Shown here: positions 1 to 9,736 of the stretch, piece by piece | Numbering within the stretch: position 1 is the first letter of the stretch | Layout of the letters: every line of letters starts with the position of its first letter | NCBI GenBank assembly: GCA_024362935.1 | Contig: JANCRA010000017.1 | Coordinates: 62,001 to 126,000, forward strand | Source: Setophaga petechia | Taxonomy: Eukaryota; Chordata; Aves; Passeriformes; Parulidae | Reading direction: 5' to 3' | Length of the DNA stretch: 64,000 bases | Position numbers and translations under genes: made by a program | Notes under the pieces: model-generated | What the model was told of the DNA's origin: nothing | The model's database searches: none | The model's input: only the letters and a program-made list of their open reading frames with translations

Positions 1-218
1 TCCTTCAGCAGCTCCTCAGGGGACAGCGCCTGGGGCCAGCGGCAGCTCCCACCGCTCCAGGGACAGCCGGGGCTGCCAGTGCTGCTCCGCCCGGCCCGAC
101 CGCCAGCTCGGGCCCAGCACAGGGACAAGGGGGCACCGGGGGAAAAGCAAAAAGTGAAAAAGGCAGCCGAGGGGGGAAAGAACTACAAATGCAGCCTAGG
201 CCTACACCAACAGCAATC

Positions 219-297
219 TATCCATCAATCTCTCCATTTAAACATTCCTATTCCTCTTACTATATAACTATACACATTTATAAAGCTAACTTCATAC

Positions 298-346
<49 letters not shown>

Positions 347-583
347 CATATTTTACTCTACACATATCAAAATCTAAGCCTGAAAATCTATAAATGTAAA
401 TAGATAATAAAATATAATTATAGCCCATCTATAACTATATACATATCCACATTTAACTATACAGATCTATCAATATATGTGCATATAAAGTGAACACTAT
501 CATCTACAAATGGAACGATAACCACTAATAAATAGAACCATAGAACTCTATAAACACATCTACAAACAGAGGAGTTCTACCTG
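219..583. repeat. AT-rich tract with (TA)17, unit 1
   Basis: Low-complexity AT-rich DNA built from variants of ctatacat/acatatcta. A perfect (TA)17 run (34 bp) lies at 307-340 after a short GT run. It lies downstream of the 3' end of the gene. I see no gene in it. Confidence 0.9.
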
Positions 584-750
584 CCCGATGGTCACAGGCT
601 CTCCCCTGCCTCTTCCTGCCCTGCAGGGCAGCCCTCCCGGAGACGTTGGTCACACGGCATCTGGGGAGCAAAGGGAACGCTCAGTCAATATTGGCCCTTC
701 TGCACCTTTCCCTTGGGCAGCAACTGTCCTTCTACCAGGGGCTGTCAAAG
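581..750. repeat. Intra-unit duplicated segment (copy A; partner at 9737-9905)
   Basis: This segment and 9737-9905 share a colinear series of words (ctgccc, ctcctgcc, gcag, agcaaagggaac, tttccctt, cagca.ctg, cttc.a.ca) with moderate divergence. Each follows an AT-rich tract. On the minus strand both contain a pyrimidine-rich tract ending CAG|ATG, like a splice acceptor. Equivalent pairs exist in every unit. Confidence 0.5.
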
Positions 751-1049
751 ATGGCCTGAAAGGCAGACTCTCACTTGGCAATTTGAAGCAATGTGCCCTT
801 AAAAGAACAGGGCCCATTCCAAGTGTTCAAAGTGGGCTTCAAAACATTGAAGGATCTCGATAAAGTCTCAGCCCCCGCAGTGCAAAGGGCACCCAGGAGA
901 GCTTGAAACACAGACTGTCCCAGCTGCCACAAGGAAGCCCAGCCTCGTTCTTTCTCTGAGCTGACAGAGAGACCTCAGTCCTCTCACTGAAATGGCTGAA
1001 GCTGAGGGTGCTGGGAGCTGAGTCATGAACCGGCTCCATTACCTGCCAT

Positions 1050-4000
1050 CTACAAACTGCCCTCTGCAGGGAGCAGCAGCTGCTCCAACTCGACCAGCAG
1101 CTCTGGCAGGAAGGGCTGGGAGGGACAGAGCTCCCTACGAGGCCTGCAGGCTGCACCAGCTTGGCTAAGGAATGGATCCAAAGTGCTCCTTCTCTCCTCT
1201 TAGGCCTCCCTAATCAGGGGTCATTCAAGCTTTTCCTTCTGATACTGGAGTTCCTGTGATTTTTCAATTGGTTGGCCTCTGATGTTGTGCTCCTTGCTTT
1301 TCTTGTGGGTCAGGACCAATACCAGCAGACTGGTACTACATTCAGTCAGTGATTTGGACTTCTGCCCTGACTTTTTGCTCTTTTTTTCCCCTGTTCCTTC
1401 AAGAGTCGCTCAGCCCGGCCTCCCCTGGCACCCTGCAGCAAATTTATCCAGCAACTTCAGCACAAAACTGGGACACCCGGCTCGGCGACGCAACTCCCAC
1501 AAGGTCAGGTTTATTCCCTGCTCTCGCGCCCCAGCAGAGGACTCGGTGTCAGAGCCTCTGGAGAAGCGTGGAGGGCAGGGCTCAGGGAGGTTGTGCCAGT
1601 GCAGGATTTGAACTAAAGGCACCAGGAAGCGCCAACCCTGCCCAGAGCAGCCATCTCACAGCTCTCTGAACTAGTGTGGGCTTTGTCCTTACCAGGCTCC
1701 TCGGGCTCCTGCGAACTGTTCCTGCAGCTCTCGCTGCCAGATGCAGCTTCCTCTGCTGCAGCTCTGTTCACAGGCTCCCCTCCTGAAGAATCAGGGGCAA
1801 CACCAACATTGTCCTGAGCAGAAAAACAGAAAGAAAGGAACCCAAAGATCACTCACGATTTTGCTGGAATCATATCGGGCATACAATGACTCTCCTTCTC
1901 CACTCCCAAAGGCCATGGAGCACAGAGGAGGGAACACTGCCCACACGGTTCACATGACAAGCCTTTTAAACTCAGGACTCGGGGGGCCAAGGTGAAAGTG
2001 AAGCTCTTACAAAATGACCTTTGAGACAAAACACAAACACACAAAACCAGAAGACACCAAGTCAGGGGACGTGCCCCCACGCTCTGACCCTGCCTTATCC
2101 CAGAGCTGTGAGAAATCAGCCAGCACACAGCCAGGGGCTCTCCTTGCTGCCAGCCCTGCTGCCAGAAAGGGCAGAGCTCGCCGCCAGCCCTGCCCAGGGC
2201 TGTGCGCTGCAAACGCACAGGCCAAGCACACATTTCTGCCTGGGCGTCTCAGCACCCCCAGCCAACCGCTCACACAACCCATCACAAGGTGCTGCTTCTC
2301 GGAGCCCTCTGCTGCTGCCCCACGGGTGTCATCCAGGCAAACATTTCTGCACCCAGGCTATTTCCACGATCGCATTTGTGATCAGTGGCAAAAATCTGTA
2401 AATCGTTAGGGTGGGGAAAAAAAAGCAACCCAAAAGACCGGAAAAGCCAGACAACCAAGCAGTGTTTCTATTCCACCGAGGAACTAAATGTTCACAATGA
2501 AGCAAATTAACTTTGGACACGAAGATATTCTCACTGTGACCAGTTCCGGAATATTCATCTCTTCTGCCATAGCCCGTCCATCAGAACCCTAAAGACTCTA
2601 AAGATGGTTCCGAGCCTGCAATGTTTCCTTTTGTTATGGAATAAAATGCTCCTCTAAACTGCCGTGTGTGACTTTACAGAAGACAAAAGTCATGCCACTT
2701 GAGAATAAGGTATTGGTAAATCCAAAAAAACACACTCTGCCCCTTGAGTCATAATCACAAATGTACTGCAGGCAATGGGTCAGCACACCAACAGAGAGAG
2801 AGACATTCTCTGGCCAACACGTGTAATAATCTGCAAAAGGACAGGGAGCTGCAGCTGCAGCCCAGCCCCAGCCACGGCTCTGGCAGCGCCTACACGCACG
2901 GCAGGGCTCACACAGCAGCAGCAGCAGCAGCTGCAGCCCTTGCTTTGCCTTGGCCTTCCCACCCAAAAGAGGCACAGCCCACATCTGCTGCAGCTGCAAC
3001 AGAGGCACCTCTGGCATGCCCCTCCCCACACGGGACACTTGGCGCCTTCAGTGCCACTTCTCCAAACGCTCTTCTCCTCTTTCCCAGCAAGTAAAACCTC
3101 TTCTTCATCCCCTCTTTTAGAAATCTTTCTTTACCAAGAATAATTCAATAACTAAATCATGATGAAATAAGTTCAATTAAAGAAGCCTCTGCTTCTCAGC
3201 CGTGTAACAGGGTTCAAAAGCGCTCAGTCCAGCCCCTTTTATCCCCATCCAATGGAATTACCTGCACAGAGGGAGATCTTTCAGACAGGGACCTCCTGAT
3301 CTCCCGAATCATCTTCTCCACAGCAAGGCCCAGATCTGCCGGTGGCCATTCCTCCTCTCCAGGGGCGTTCTGTGCTGCACAAGCCGCACTGCCGGGTGGA
3401 GCGCTGCGCCCTGAAGTGCCCGGGGTGGCTGCAAGAATCCAAACACATTGGTCAGGCTCCACAACGTGGCCGTGGGACACAGAGCTCTAGCGCTGCTGTG
3501 GATCAAACATGACGGGAAGCACACAGCACAAGCAGGCAGAGAATCTTTTGGCCTCCTAGCTGCCCCTGCCTAGTAGGCTTGACAACTTCTGGCCGAGAAT
3601 GACAGAGCCTTGTGGAAAACTACTTCAAAACGGTCACTTTTCACGACCTTTTGGAAAAACAAGGCTACAACTCTTTTCCTACCTCGCGAGTCGCAGGCTG
3701 GGGGCTGCTGCTCCCTGTGGAGCTGCTGGAAGCGGCAGGGCTGCATGGCCAGCACCTCCCGCTCGGCCGGAGGCAGCTGCTCCCCGTGGAGCTCCTGCGA
3801 GCGGCTGCGGGGCCCCTCCGGCCCGAGCGGCAGAGGCCGCTCCCCGTGCAGCCCGAGCAAGTGGCAGGGCGGGATGCCGAGCACCTCCCGCTCGGCGGGC
3901 AGCGGCCGCTCCCCGTAGAGCTCCTGGAAGCGGCTCGGCCCCTCCCGCCGGGCCGGCAGCGGCCGCTCCCTGTGCAGCAGGTGGAAGCCGCAGGGCGGGC

Positions 4001-4682
4001 GCCGGGCGAGCAGCGGCCGCTCCCCGGGGCGCTGCTGCAGGCGGCCGGGCCGGGGGCTGCGCAGCTCCCGCCCGTCCGGCAGCGTCCGCTCCCTGTGCAG
4101 CAGGAGGAAGCCGCTGGGCGGGCGCCCGGCCGGCAGCGGCGGCCGCTCCCTGGGCAGCGGCGTGAAGCGCCCGCGCCCGCGCCCGCGCCGCCCGGCCGCC
4201 TGCAGCGGCCGCGCCCCGGGGCGCTGCTGGGAGCTGCAGGGCGGGCGCCCGCGGCCCTCCCGGCCCGCCGCCGGCCGCTGCCTGTTGGCCGCGCTCCGGC
4301 GCTTGATGCGGAGCAGGAGGTCGGGGCGGTCGCGGCGAAAGCAGGGGTTGCTGTAGTGGAGCCAGGCCCCGGCATCGCCCGGCGCAGCCGAGCCGAGCCC
4401 GCCCGGCACCTTGCGGAAGCCGTAGCGGTAGAGCTGCCGCACGAAGCTGCGGAACTGCGTGGCCCTGAAGGTGGGCGGCACCGGGGCCGGCCCGTGGCCA
4501 CGGCCCCTGTGGGCGTGGCCCGAGCTGAGCAGCTCCCGCTCCAAGAGGGAGCGGTCGAGGAGCAGCCCCTGGGCGCGGCTGTCCCAGCGCACGGAGCGGA
4601 CGCGGGGGCTGTTCACCAGGCGCCAGAGCTTGGCGGGGAAGGTGCCGGCGCTGAGCCCGGCGGGCAGCGGCAGCTCCGCCAT
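1050..4682 (-). CDS. HSF5-like: HSF5-like heat shock factor, unit 1 (4 exons, 462 aa model)
   Basis: Predicted nuclear DNA-binding transcription factor. Exons on the minus strand: 4682-3683, 3428-3262, 1813-1693, 1150-1050. The start at 4682 has a strong Kozak context (GCCATGG) and lies 14 residues before FPAKLWRLVNSPR, the HSF5-like first helix. DNA-binding domain: residues 15-130, with RWD at 32-34, recognition helix SFVRQLYRYGF at 79-89, and end NPCFRRDRPDLLLRIKRR at 112-129. A Pro/Arg-rich tail (145-333) holds about nine repeats with core ERPLPA. Exon 1 ends CGAG|GTAGGA (phase 1). Exon 2 has TTGCAG and CAG|GTAATT sites and contains a charged helix (LAVEKMIREIRRSLSER). Exon 3 follows a strong pyrimidine tract (TCTGCTCAG) and ends CCTG|GTAAGG. 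All phases match. Exon 4 is tentative: weak acceptor, Leu-rich end LPELLVELEQLLLPAEGSL, then TAG. I see no HR-A/B trimerisation coiled coil. Intron 2 (1448 bp) holds a short CAG run near 2917. The open frame extends upstream of the ATG, but I reject that extension. Confidence 0.72.
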
Positions 4683-4925
4683 GGCGTCGATCGCCGACTG
4701 CGGCCACAACGCCCGCGGCGCAACGGCCGCGGCTGCGCCGGCGGCGCGCGGCCTCAGGGGAGCGCTGCGCTCGGGCCCGCGCGCGCCCAGCGCGGCCCCG
4801 GCGCGGGCCGGACTGGGCGGGGACGAGCGCGGCAGAGCCGCGGCTGCGGGCACTGCGCGGGCGGGGCGGCTCCGGGGCGGGCCGGGCTCGGCTCGGCTCG
4901 GCTCGGCTCGGCTCGGCACAGCACG
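4683..4925 (-). promoter_or_regulatory. Probable CpG-island promoter with GC boxes, unit 1
   Basis: The 240 bases before the start codon are very GC- and CpG-rich and continuous with the CpG-rich exon 1. Two GC-box (Sp1-type) motifs are visible: GGGCGGGGCGGC near 4859-4870 and CCGGGGCGGGCC near 4872-4883. They sit next to the GGCTC pentanucleotide. I see no TATA box. The transcription start is not identifiable from sequence. Equivalent segments precede every copy: before 15298, 25942, 36588, 47229 and 57875. Confidence 0.5.
4886..4915. repeat. (GCTCG)6 pentanucleotide microsatellite, unit 1
   Basis: Six perfect copies, about 200 bp upstream of the MAEL start codon, within the promoter or 5' UTR. 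This is the shortest of the six tracts. Confidence 0.95.
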
Positions 4926-7900
4926 GCAGGTTATCCCCACGCTGCATCCCGTGCCTGGGTAACCGTCGGTGACAGAGAGGAAGGACATTGCTCTGTCTTG
5001 GCTGCGGAAAGGATGAAAAGGGGCGATTAGGACCTGCCCCTTCCTCCCGCACACATTCATTTGGGCTCCTTTTCAGCAGACTAGCTGGTTTTATCTCACT
5101 GTGTCTGCCTGTCTTTGGCAGAGTTGGCACATCTCTCGTGAATTGGAGTCCGCTACAGCAACAGGAAGGGGCAGCAGTTTTGTCAGCATTGATACCAAAG
5201 CCAAAGTGGGGCCCCATGGATGGATGTTGCTTTCTTCAAGGGATTTTTGGCCTAGAGTCATAGCAAACTCACACTGGTGTCTTCCCAAACGGCGTTGCCT
5301 TTTTTATTTCCACAGGAATCACCTCTTCTTTTTCTTCCCCCCATCTGGGGAGAGCTGCAATGCAGATGCCTCCTGCAGCCAACTCTTGTCACTGTACACT
5401 GACCAAGAAGATCTTGCAGTGGAGAGAGGCTTCCTAGAGCTGCTGTGGAGAGCTGAAGGGGGAAGCTTTGTCCCTTAGTCTTGAAGTCTTGTTGGGGAGC
5501 TGCTCGTGCTCTGGGGGACAGACACCAGTGGTGTTCATCCAAGCCTTGCCGGTTCGTTCCTGTAAAGAAAGAAAGAAAGTGTACGGACGCCAGATAGAGC
5601 AAAAAGGTGTACGGGAGGGAGACGGGGAAAAGGAGAGGGGTAATAGAGAAAGGAGCCCTGCAGAGGCAGAGATCAATCTTCATGGAGATAATGATCAATG
5701 CTCAGTTGATTGCAAATCTCAGGGTACATTTGTATGGTAATGCAGGGTTCAGCAACGCGAGAATACATATAACTGGTTACAAAGTGTTATGTATCGACAA
5801 AGAGCTAACCTATGTTTGGTCACGTACATAGATTGGCAAAAGTGTCAGCAGGACATTCTGCCCCATATCTTCTCTTCGCATCCTTAGAACATCTTGCTTC
5901 ACATCTCTTTTCCTGGGGTACATCTTGGCCAACTTCTTCATATTGTTTGCCCAAGGGCAGCATGTTTCTGCTATAAGGCACGTATGCAGGGTTGTGCAGC
6001 TTGCTTCTATCCAGTGTCTGCTCAAAATGCTCTCTACATTCCTGAGCTTCCTGACACACCCCAGAGACTTTGGGGTTGTCATATTGGCAAACAAATTTCA
6101 GTCTGGGAACTTTTTGACATTCTTCAATTACTCGCGTGGGGTTTTTTGTTGTTTTGTTTTGGTTTGGTTTGGTTTTTTGTTGGTTTTTTTTTGTTGTTGT
6201 TTGTTTTGTTTTGTTTTGTTTTGTTGGTTTTTGTTTTTTGTTTTCCTCCAGAACAACTGTCATAATGTAATGCTTCCAGAGAATCTTTTCCTACTTTTTG
6301 GGGAACTTCCTTTTGCTCCCGTCCCAGATCAGGCCAATTCCCAGGGCTCCTTCCCAAAGTGAGCTGTAGCCCATGGCCTCCACTCCCCAGCTGGAACAGA
6401 AGGAAGCACAGAGTTTGCTGTTGTGGGAGGGGAGCTTCTCTTTCCTGCCTGCTTTCCCTTTGGCACAGGTTGGTGTGTGCTCATTTGATAAAGGCAGCTT
6501 TAAACTCTGAAGCAATTGCGTTTCAAACTGCTCCCTTCTCAAGCTCCTCTGTGGGTATCCTTGGACAAAAGGCCTCTTGCTGGGAGCTCCCAGTGGGCAG
6601 CTGAAGGAAGGAGATTGATATTTCAGGGTTGTGACTGCTGAAAGCAGCTGGTTTCTGGAGGTGTCCAGCGCTGGGAGTGGCTTCTTTTCTCACCTGCCTG
6701 CAGAAAATGAAGTCGCAAAGTGGGAATTTCATTTGTGGGGATGGCCACCAGGGCTGTTTGCCAAGAGGTGGGCTGGCAGAGAGGCAGGTCTCGTGCTAAA
6801 CTGGCTGTGTGTTTGTTTTGATGGTGGGGAGCATCAGAGATGCAGACACAGACAGCAGCTGAAGGAACAGTGTGATTTACTGTAATGCAAAAGTGGAAAA
6901 AAGAGTCAGGAAAGGGTAAGCTAAGCAACGCACCTCAGCATTATTACAAAAGGGTGCCTCTGGTGATTAAGGAAGATACATCACCAGGTACCCCAATGCT
7001 TTCCCGTTCATCCAGAGCTGCACATCAGCTGGGGGAAGCTGTCCCAGCCAAGCCCTGCAGAGGCACGGCCGGGAACCGGGAAATCCTGCGGTGCCTCCGC
7101 CTTTGGCGGCCACGAGGCTTCCGAGTGCGCTGTGAGAGTAGCCCGGCTCTGATAGTGCTGCACGAGCAACGTGCCAGAGCTTCTGCTGGGGGGACAGCTG
7201 GTTTTGTTCTCCTCTTGGTTTTCTCCCCGAGCCTGCCCAGGAACCAAGGGAGCCGGCTTGGAGCCAGCGCCCCCCAGGCAGGGCCAGATGTGGCCTGGTC
7301 CAGATTCTAAATGCTGGAAGCTTTCCCCAGGGAGTGGAGACCTCGATCCTACTGCTAACTACGCTTTGTTGATGGGTGGGCACGTAGATCCAATTGCTGT
7401 TTGTGTCCTTACAAAGTGCACCAGTAGGGTTGAGTTGCTGAGCACGTGCACAGTTCCATGCAATGCCTTGTGTTCCTGGAAGCTGTACATCCCATTGTCT
7501 CCTCTGCAGAAGACACGGGATATGACAACAAGGCCAAGTTGTTACCTACTTTTATTTCCTCAGAACTTGTTAGACAATATTTTTTCAAAGGACTGCGTTT
7601 GCCTCTCCTCAGCTTTCTTATTTGAAGCAGAGAGCTGAAGGAGTTTCAGGCCTGTGAGTGCCTGATCTCTCTTTCCCTCAAAAGGCTCTGCCTCTCAGAG
7701 CCCCGGTTACCTGCCGGTGCTTTGGCACGGGAATCATTCATTCCTTAAACTCCATTCCCTAAACACAAGTGGACTTCAACTGCAAAGCCTCTCTTTGCAG
7801 TGGGATTGCTTTTGCCCTGCAGCCTCCATGGGCAAGGGCTTTGTGGGAGCAGGGGTCATCGGGGCCTGTGTCCTGAAACAGACCCAGGAAAAGGAGCAGA

Positions 7901-9085
7901 TCCTGCTGCCTTCTGCTACTGCTGATCCGAGCAGCAAGTCCCCTGGCAGTTCCTTCAGGGAACTTCACACAAAGGGCTTCCATCGTACTAGTGCTTGTGA
8001 GGCCTTCTTGCTCCCCAGTTGTCCTGGATTTTGGAGCATCTCAGCACTTGCGTCCATGGCCCTTCCTTCATGCCCAGCCTGCAGCAGTCACAGTCACTGC
8101 TGCCTCCCCCTTGCCGCAGCTCATTTGCCAAAGTGCTGCCAAAGGCAGCAGAGCTGGCTCAGGATCCCTGTTGGCTTCTGGTCTCTGGGATGAGCTTCAG
8201 AGGGACACTTGGAGCACTTCCTAAAGAGTTGCCCATGGGATGGGCGGTGGATTTGTCCTCCCCGGTGTCAGAGACTGAAATACAATAATTTATGGTTTAA
8301 ACATTTTCATGGAAGACTTTTGCCTACCCCAGCAGAGCTGAGTTACAAAAGCTGCAGAGCTGACCGCCACACCCTGAATGGGGCTCTGAGAGGCCCTACA
8401 GGGTTCTCTGAGGAGGAGGAGATAAAGTAACAGCTCAGGGGCATTCAGGAAGCACAAGCCAATGCCTTCAGGGTGGAGATGACAGCCCCAGGGCTATCAC
8501 CACAGGTTCACTGCCAGGTTCACACAGACCCTGGCACCAAAGCTGGGGGCAGAGAGGCTTTGGGGGAGTGTTGGAAAGCCTCTGGCGAGAGGCAGTGGCC
8601 GCCCATCCTCTGCTGGGCAGAGCAGCCCAGCTGTGGGGCCCTTCACCGGGGAAAAGCTTGTCCACAACAGAGGGGGTGATGTGCCCCATCAAAGGGCCCC
8701 CAAAGGGGTGCCCAGACCCCGCACCAGAGCCCTGCAGCACGATGCCGCAGACCCTCGGTGCAGCAAGGGACAGTGTCCAACTGGCCCCCCACAGGGGAGG
8801 CACCTGGGCGTTCCCACCTGCCCAAAGCGTGTGTGAATCCAGGGAATCCCTCACTCGTCAGGATGTGTGGCAGCGTGGTGTGGGACCCTCACCACCAAGG
8901 AGACCGGATGGAGGAGAGCAGCGAGACACGGTGGGACCCTTGGACGGGTGATAAAGCTGTCACACATAACCCCCACCACCCATGCAGCCTTCTTTCTCCT
9001 CCTTTCTTTTCTCTTTATTTCTCTTGGCCTCTCTTACGATTCAATAAAATACACCAATTTAGCACAAATCACAGAACACCCGTCG
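4926..9085. other. Spacer upstream of the gene, unit 1; no recognised gene
   Basis: About 4.2 kb between the HSF5-like promoter and the AT-rich minisatellite. Reading frames exist on both strands, but none gives a protein I recognise. Visible details: pyrimidine-rich AG boundaries resembling plus-strand splice acceptors near 5121 and 5314; a (GAAA)n run near 5563; a minus-strand frame 6263-5820 rich in Cys and charged residues; a T-rich tract at 6141-6244; a GC-rich island at about 7040-7290; and a polypyrimidine stretch at 8988-9030 followed by a plus-strand AATAAA at 9043-9048. A non-coding RNA is possible but not demonstrable here. Confidence 0.6.
6141..6244. repeat. T-rich (TTTTG)n tract, unit 1
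   Basis: 104 bp of T runs with single or double G, including four TTTTG copies in a row. Read on the minus strand it is (CAAAA)n, like the A-rich tail of a retroposed sequence, though no element body is recognisable next to it. Confidence 0.85.
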
Positions 9086-9644
9086 CAGCTGACAAATGGC
9101 ATTTCTTGCAGATTGCTACGGCCGCACTGCTGATCCACGAATACACAAGAATCGATTTCAGCTGAAGAATGTCATTTATTACAAATTGCTACACCCAATT
9201 GTTGACAATATAGAACGATACAAATCTCATTTTAGGTTAAAACCAGGAATTTATTAGATTATTACAACCAGTCTGTGTAAAAATATACAAATACTAACTT
9301 CAGTTAACAAAACTAAATTTATTGCCAACCTCCACAACAACTCACTATACACAAAGATCAATTAGGCACTTAACAATTTATTACATGTAACTACAAACGA
9401 ACAAATAGCAACACAACTGCATATATAGGAAACAGAACTAAACACTGATATAACAACATCCATGTATACTTAGATAGAAATATACACATAGATGGAATTA
9501 CAAACAAATATGTATCTATACACGTACATATATACAGAGCGTACATCCCTAAACACCACACTTACAGAAACAGTCCTATACAAACAGCAACCCACAAACG
9601 TGCACATCCAAATGATAATGCATCTCTAGACATTTCTACATAAC
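9086..9644. repeat. AT-rich degenerate minisatellite (period about 60-75 bp), unit 1
   Basis: Successive segments beginning near 9086, 9160, 9233, 9300 and 9362 share the scheme (a/c)rnttaanaa...tttatta.na...tacaac.a. They become more AT-rich and less alike to the right. Several TTTATT words here would be AATAAA on the minus strand, so this tract could supply poly(A) signals for the gene copy to its right. No coding potential. Confidence 0.6.
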
Positions 9645-9707
9645 AGACATGTCTGGAGATGGATAGACATGTCTATCCAAATGGATAATCCAGTTCTAGA
9701 CATGTCT
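9645..9707. promoter_or_regulatory. Cluster of three p53-family half-site palindromes, unit 1
   Basis: AGACATGTCT occurs at 9645-9654, 9665-9674 and 9698-9707. Each is a perfect match to the p53/p63/p73 half-site RRRCWWGYYY with the favoured CATG core. The first two are 10 bp apart, within the 0-13 bp spacing of a full response element. The middle one is the centre of an 18-bp perfect palindrome, GGATAGACATGTCTATCC (9661-9678). Binding is not shown by sequence alone. Confidence 0.45.
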
Positions 9708-9736
9708 ACACGGAGCTCAAAGCAGAGGGATCCCAG

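Noticed and set aside
2403..2412. TTAGGG word suggesting telomeric sequence
   Set aside because: A single copy without tandem repetition.
2744..3143. Plus-strand frames with poly-Ala or poly-Gln from a CAG run
   Set aside because: Simple repeat inside intron 2 of the minus-strand gene. No conserved domain.
4300..4682. Assigning the gene to HSFY or HSF1-4 rather than HSF5
   Set aside because: FPAKLWRLVNSPR and the NPCFRRDRPDLLLRIKRR end resemble HSF5. HSFY has a longer wing insert and HSF1-4 have an HR-A/B coiled coil directly after the domain, which is absent here.
3612..5030. Long plus-strand open frame (about 450-470 aa) opposite exon 1, present in every unit
   Set aside because: It is the antisense of a GC-rich coding exon, where stops are rare. 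It has no recognisable domain and consists of Ala/Pro/Arg-rich text.
4683..5060. N-terminal extension of the HSF frame upstream of MAEL
   Set aside because: It encodes the pentanucleotide repeat (SRAEP...) and its frame changes between units with copy number. MAEL has the better Kozak context and the family-typical distance to the domain.
3679..5217. Second long minus-strand frame overlapping exon 1 (Ala/Pro/Arg-rich, up to 512 aa)
   Set aside because: It is out of frame with the HSF domain. Openness is explained by high GC content.
7949..7973. Heat shock element (alternating nGAAn/nTTCn) near TTCCTTCAGGGAACTTC
   Set aside because: The spacing between TTC and GAA blocks is wrong for a canonical element.
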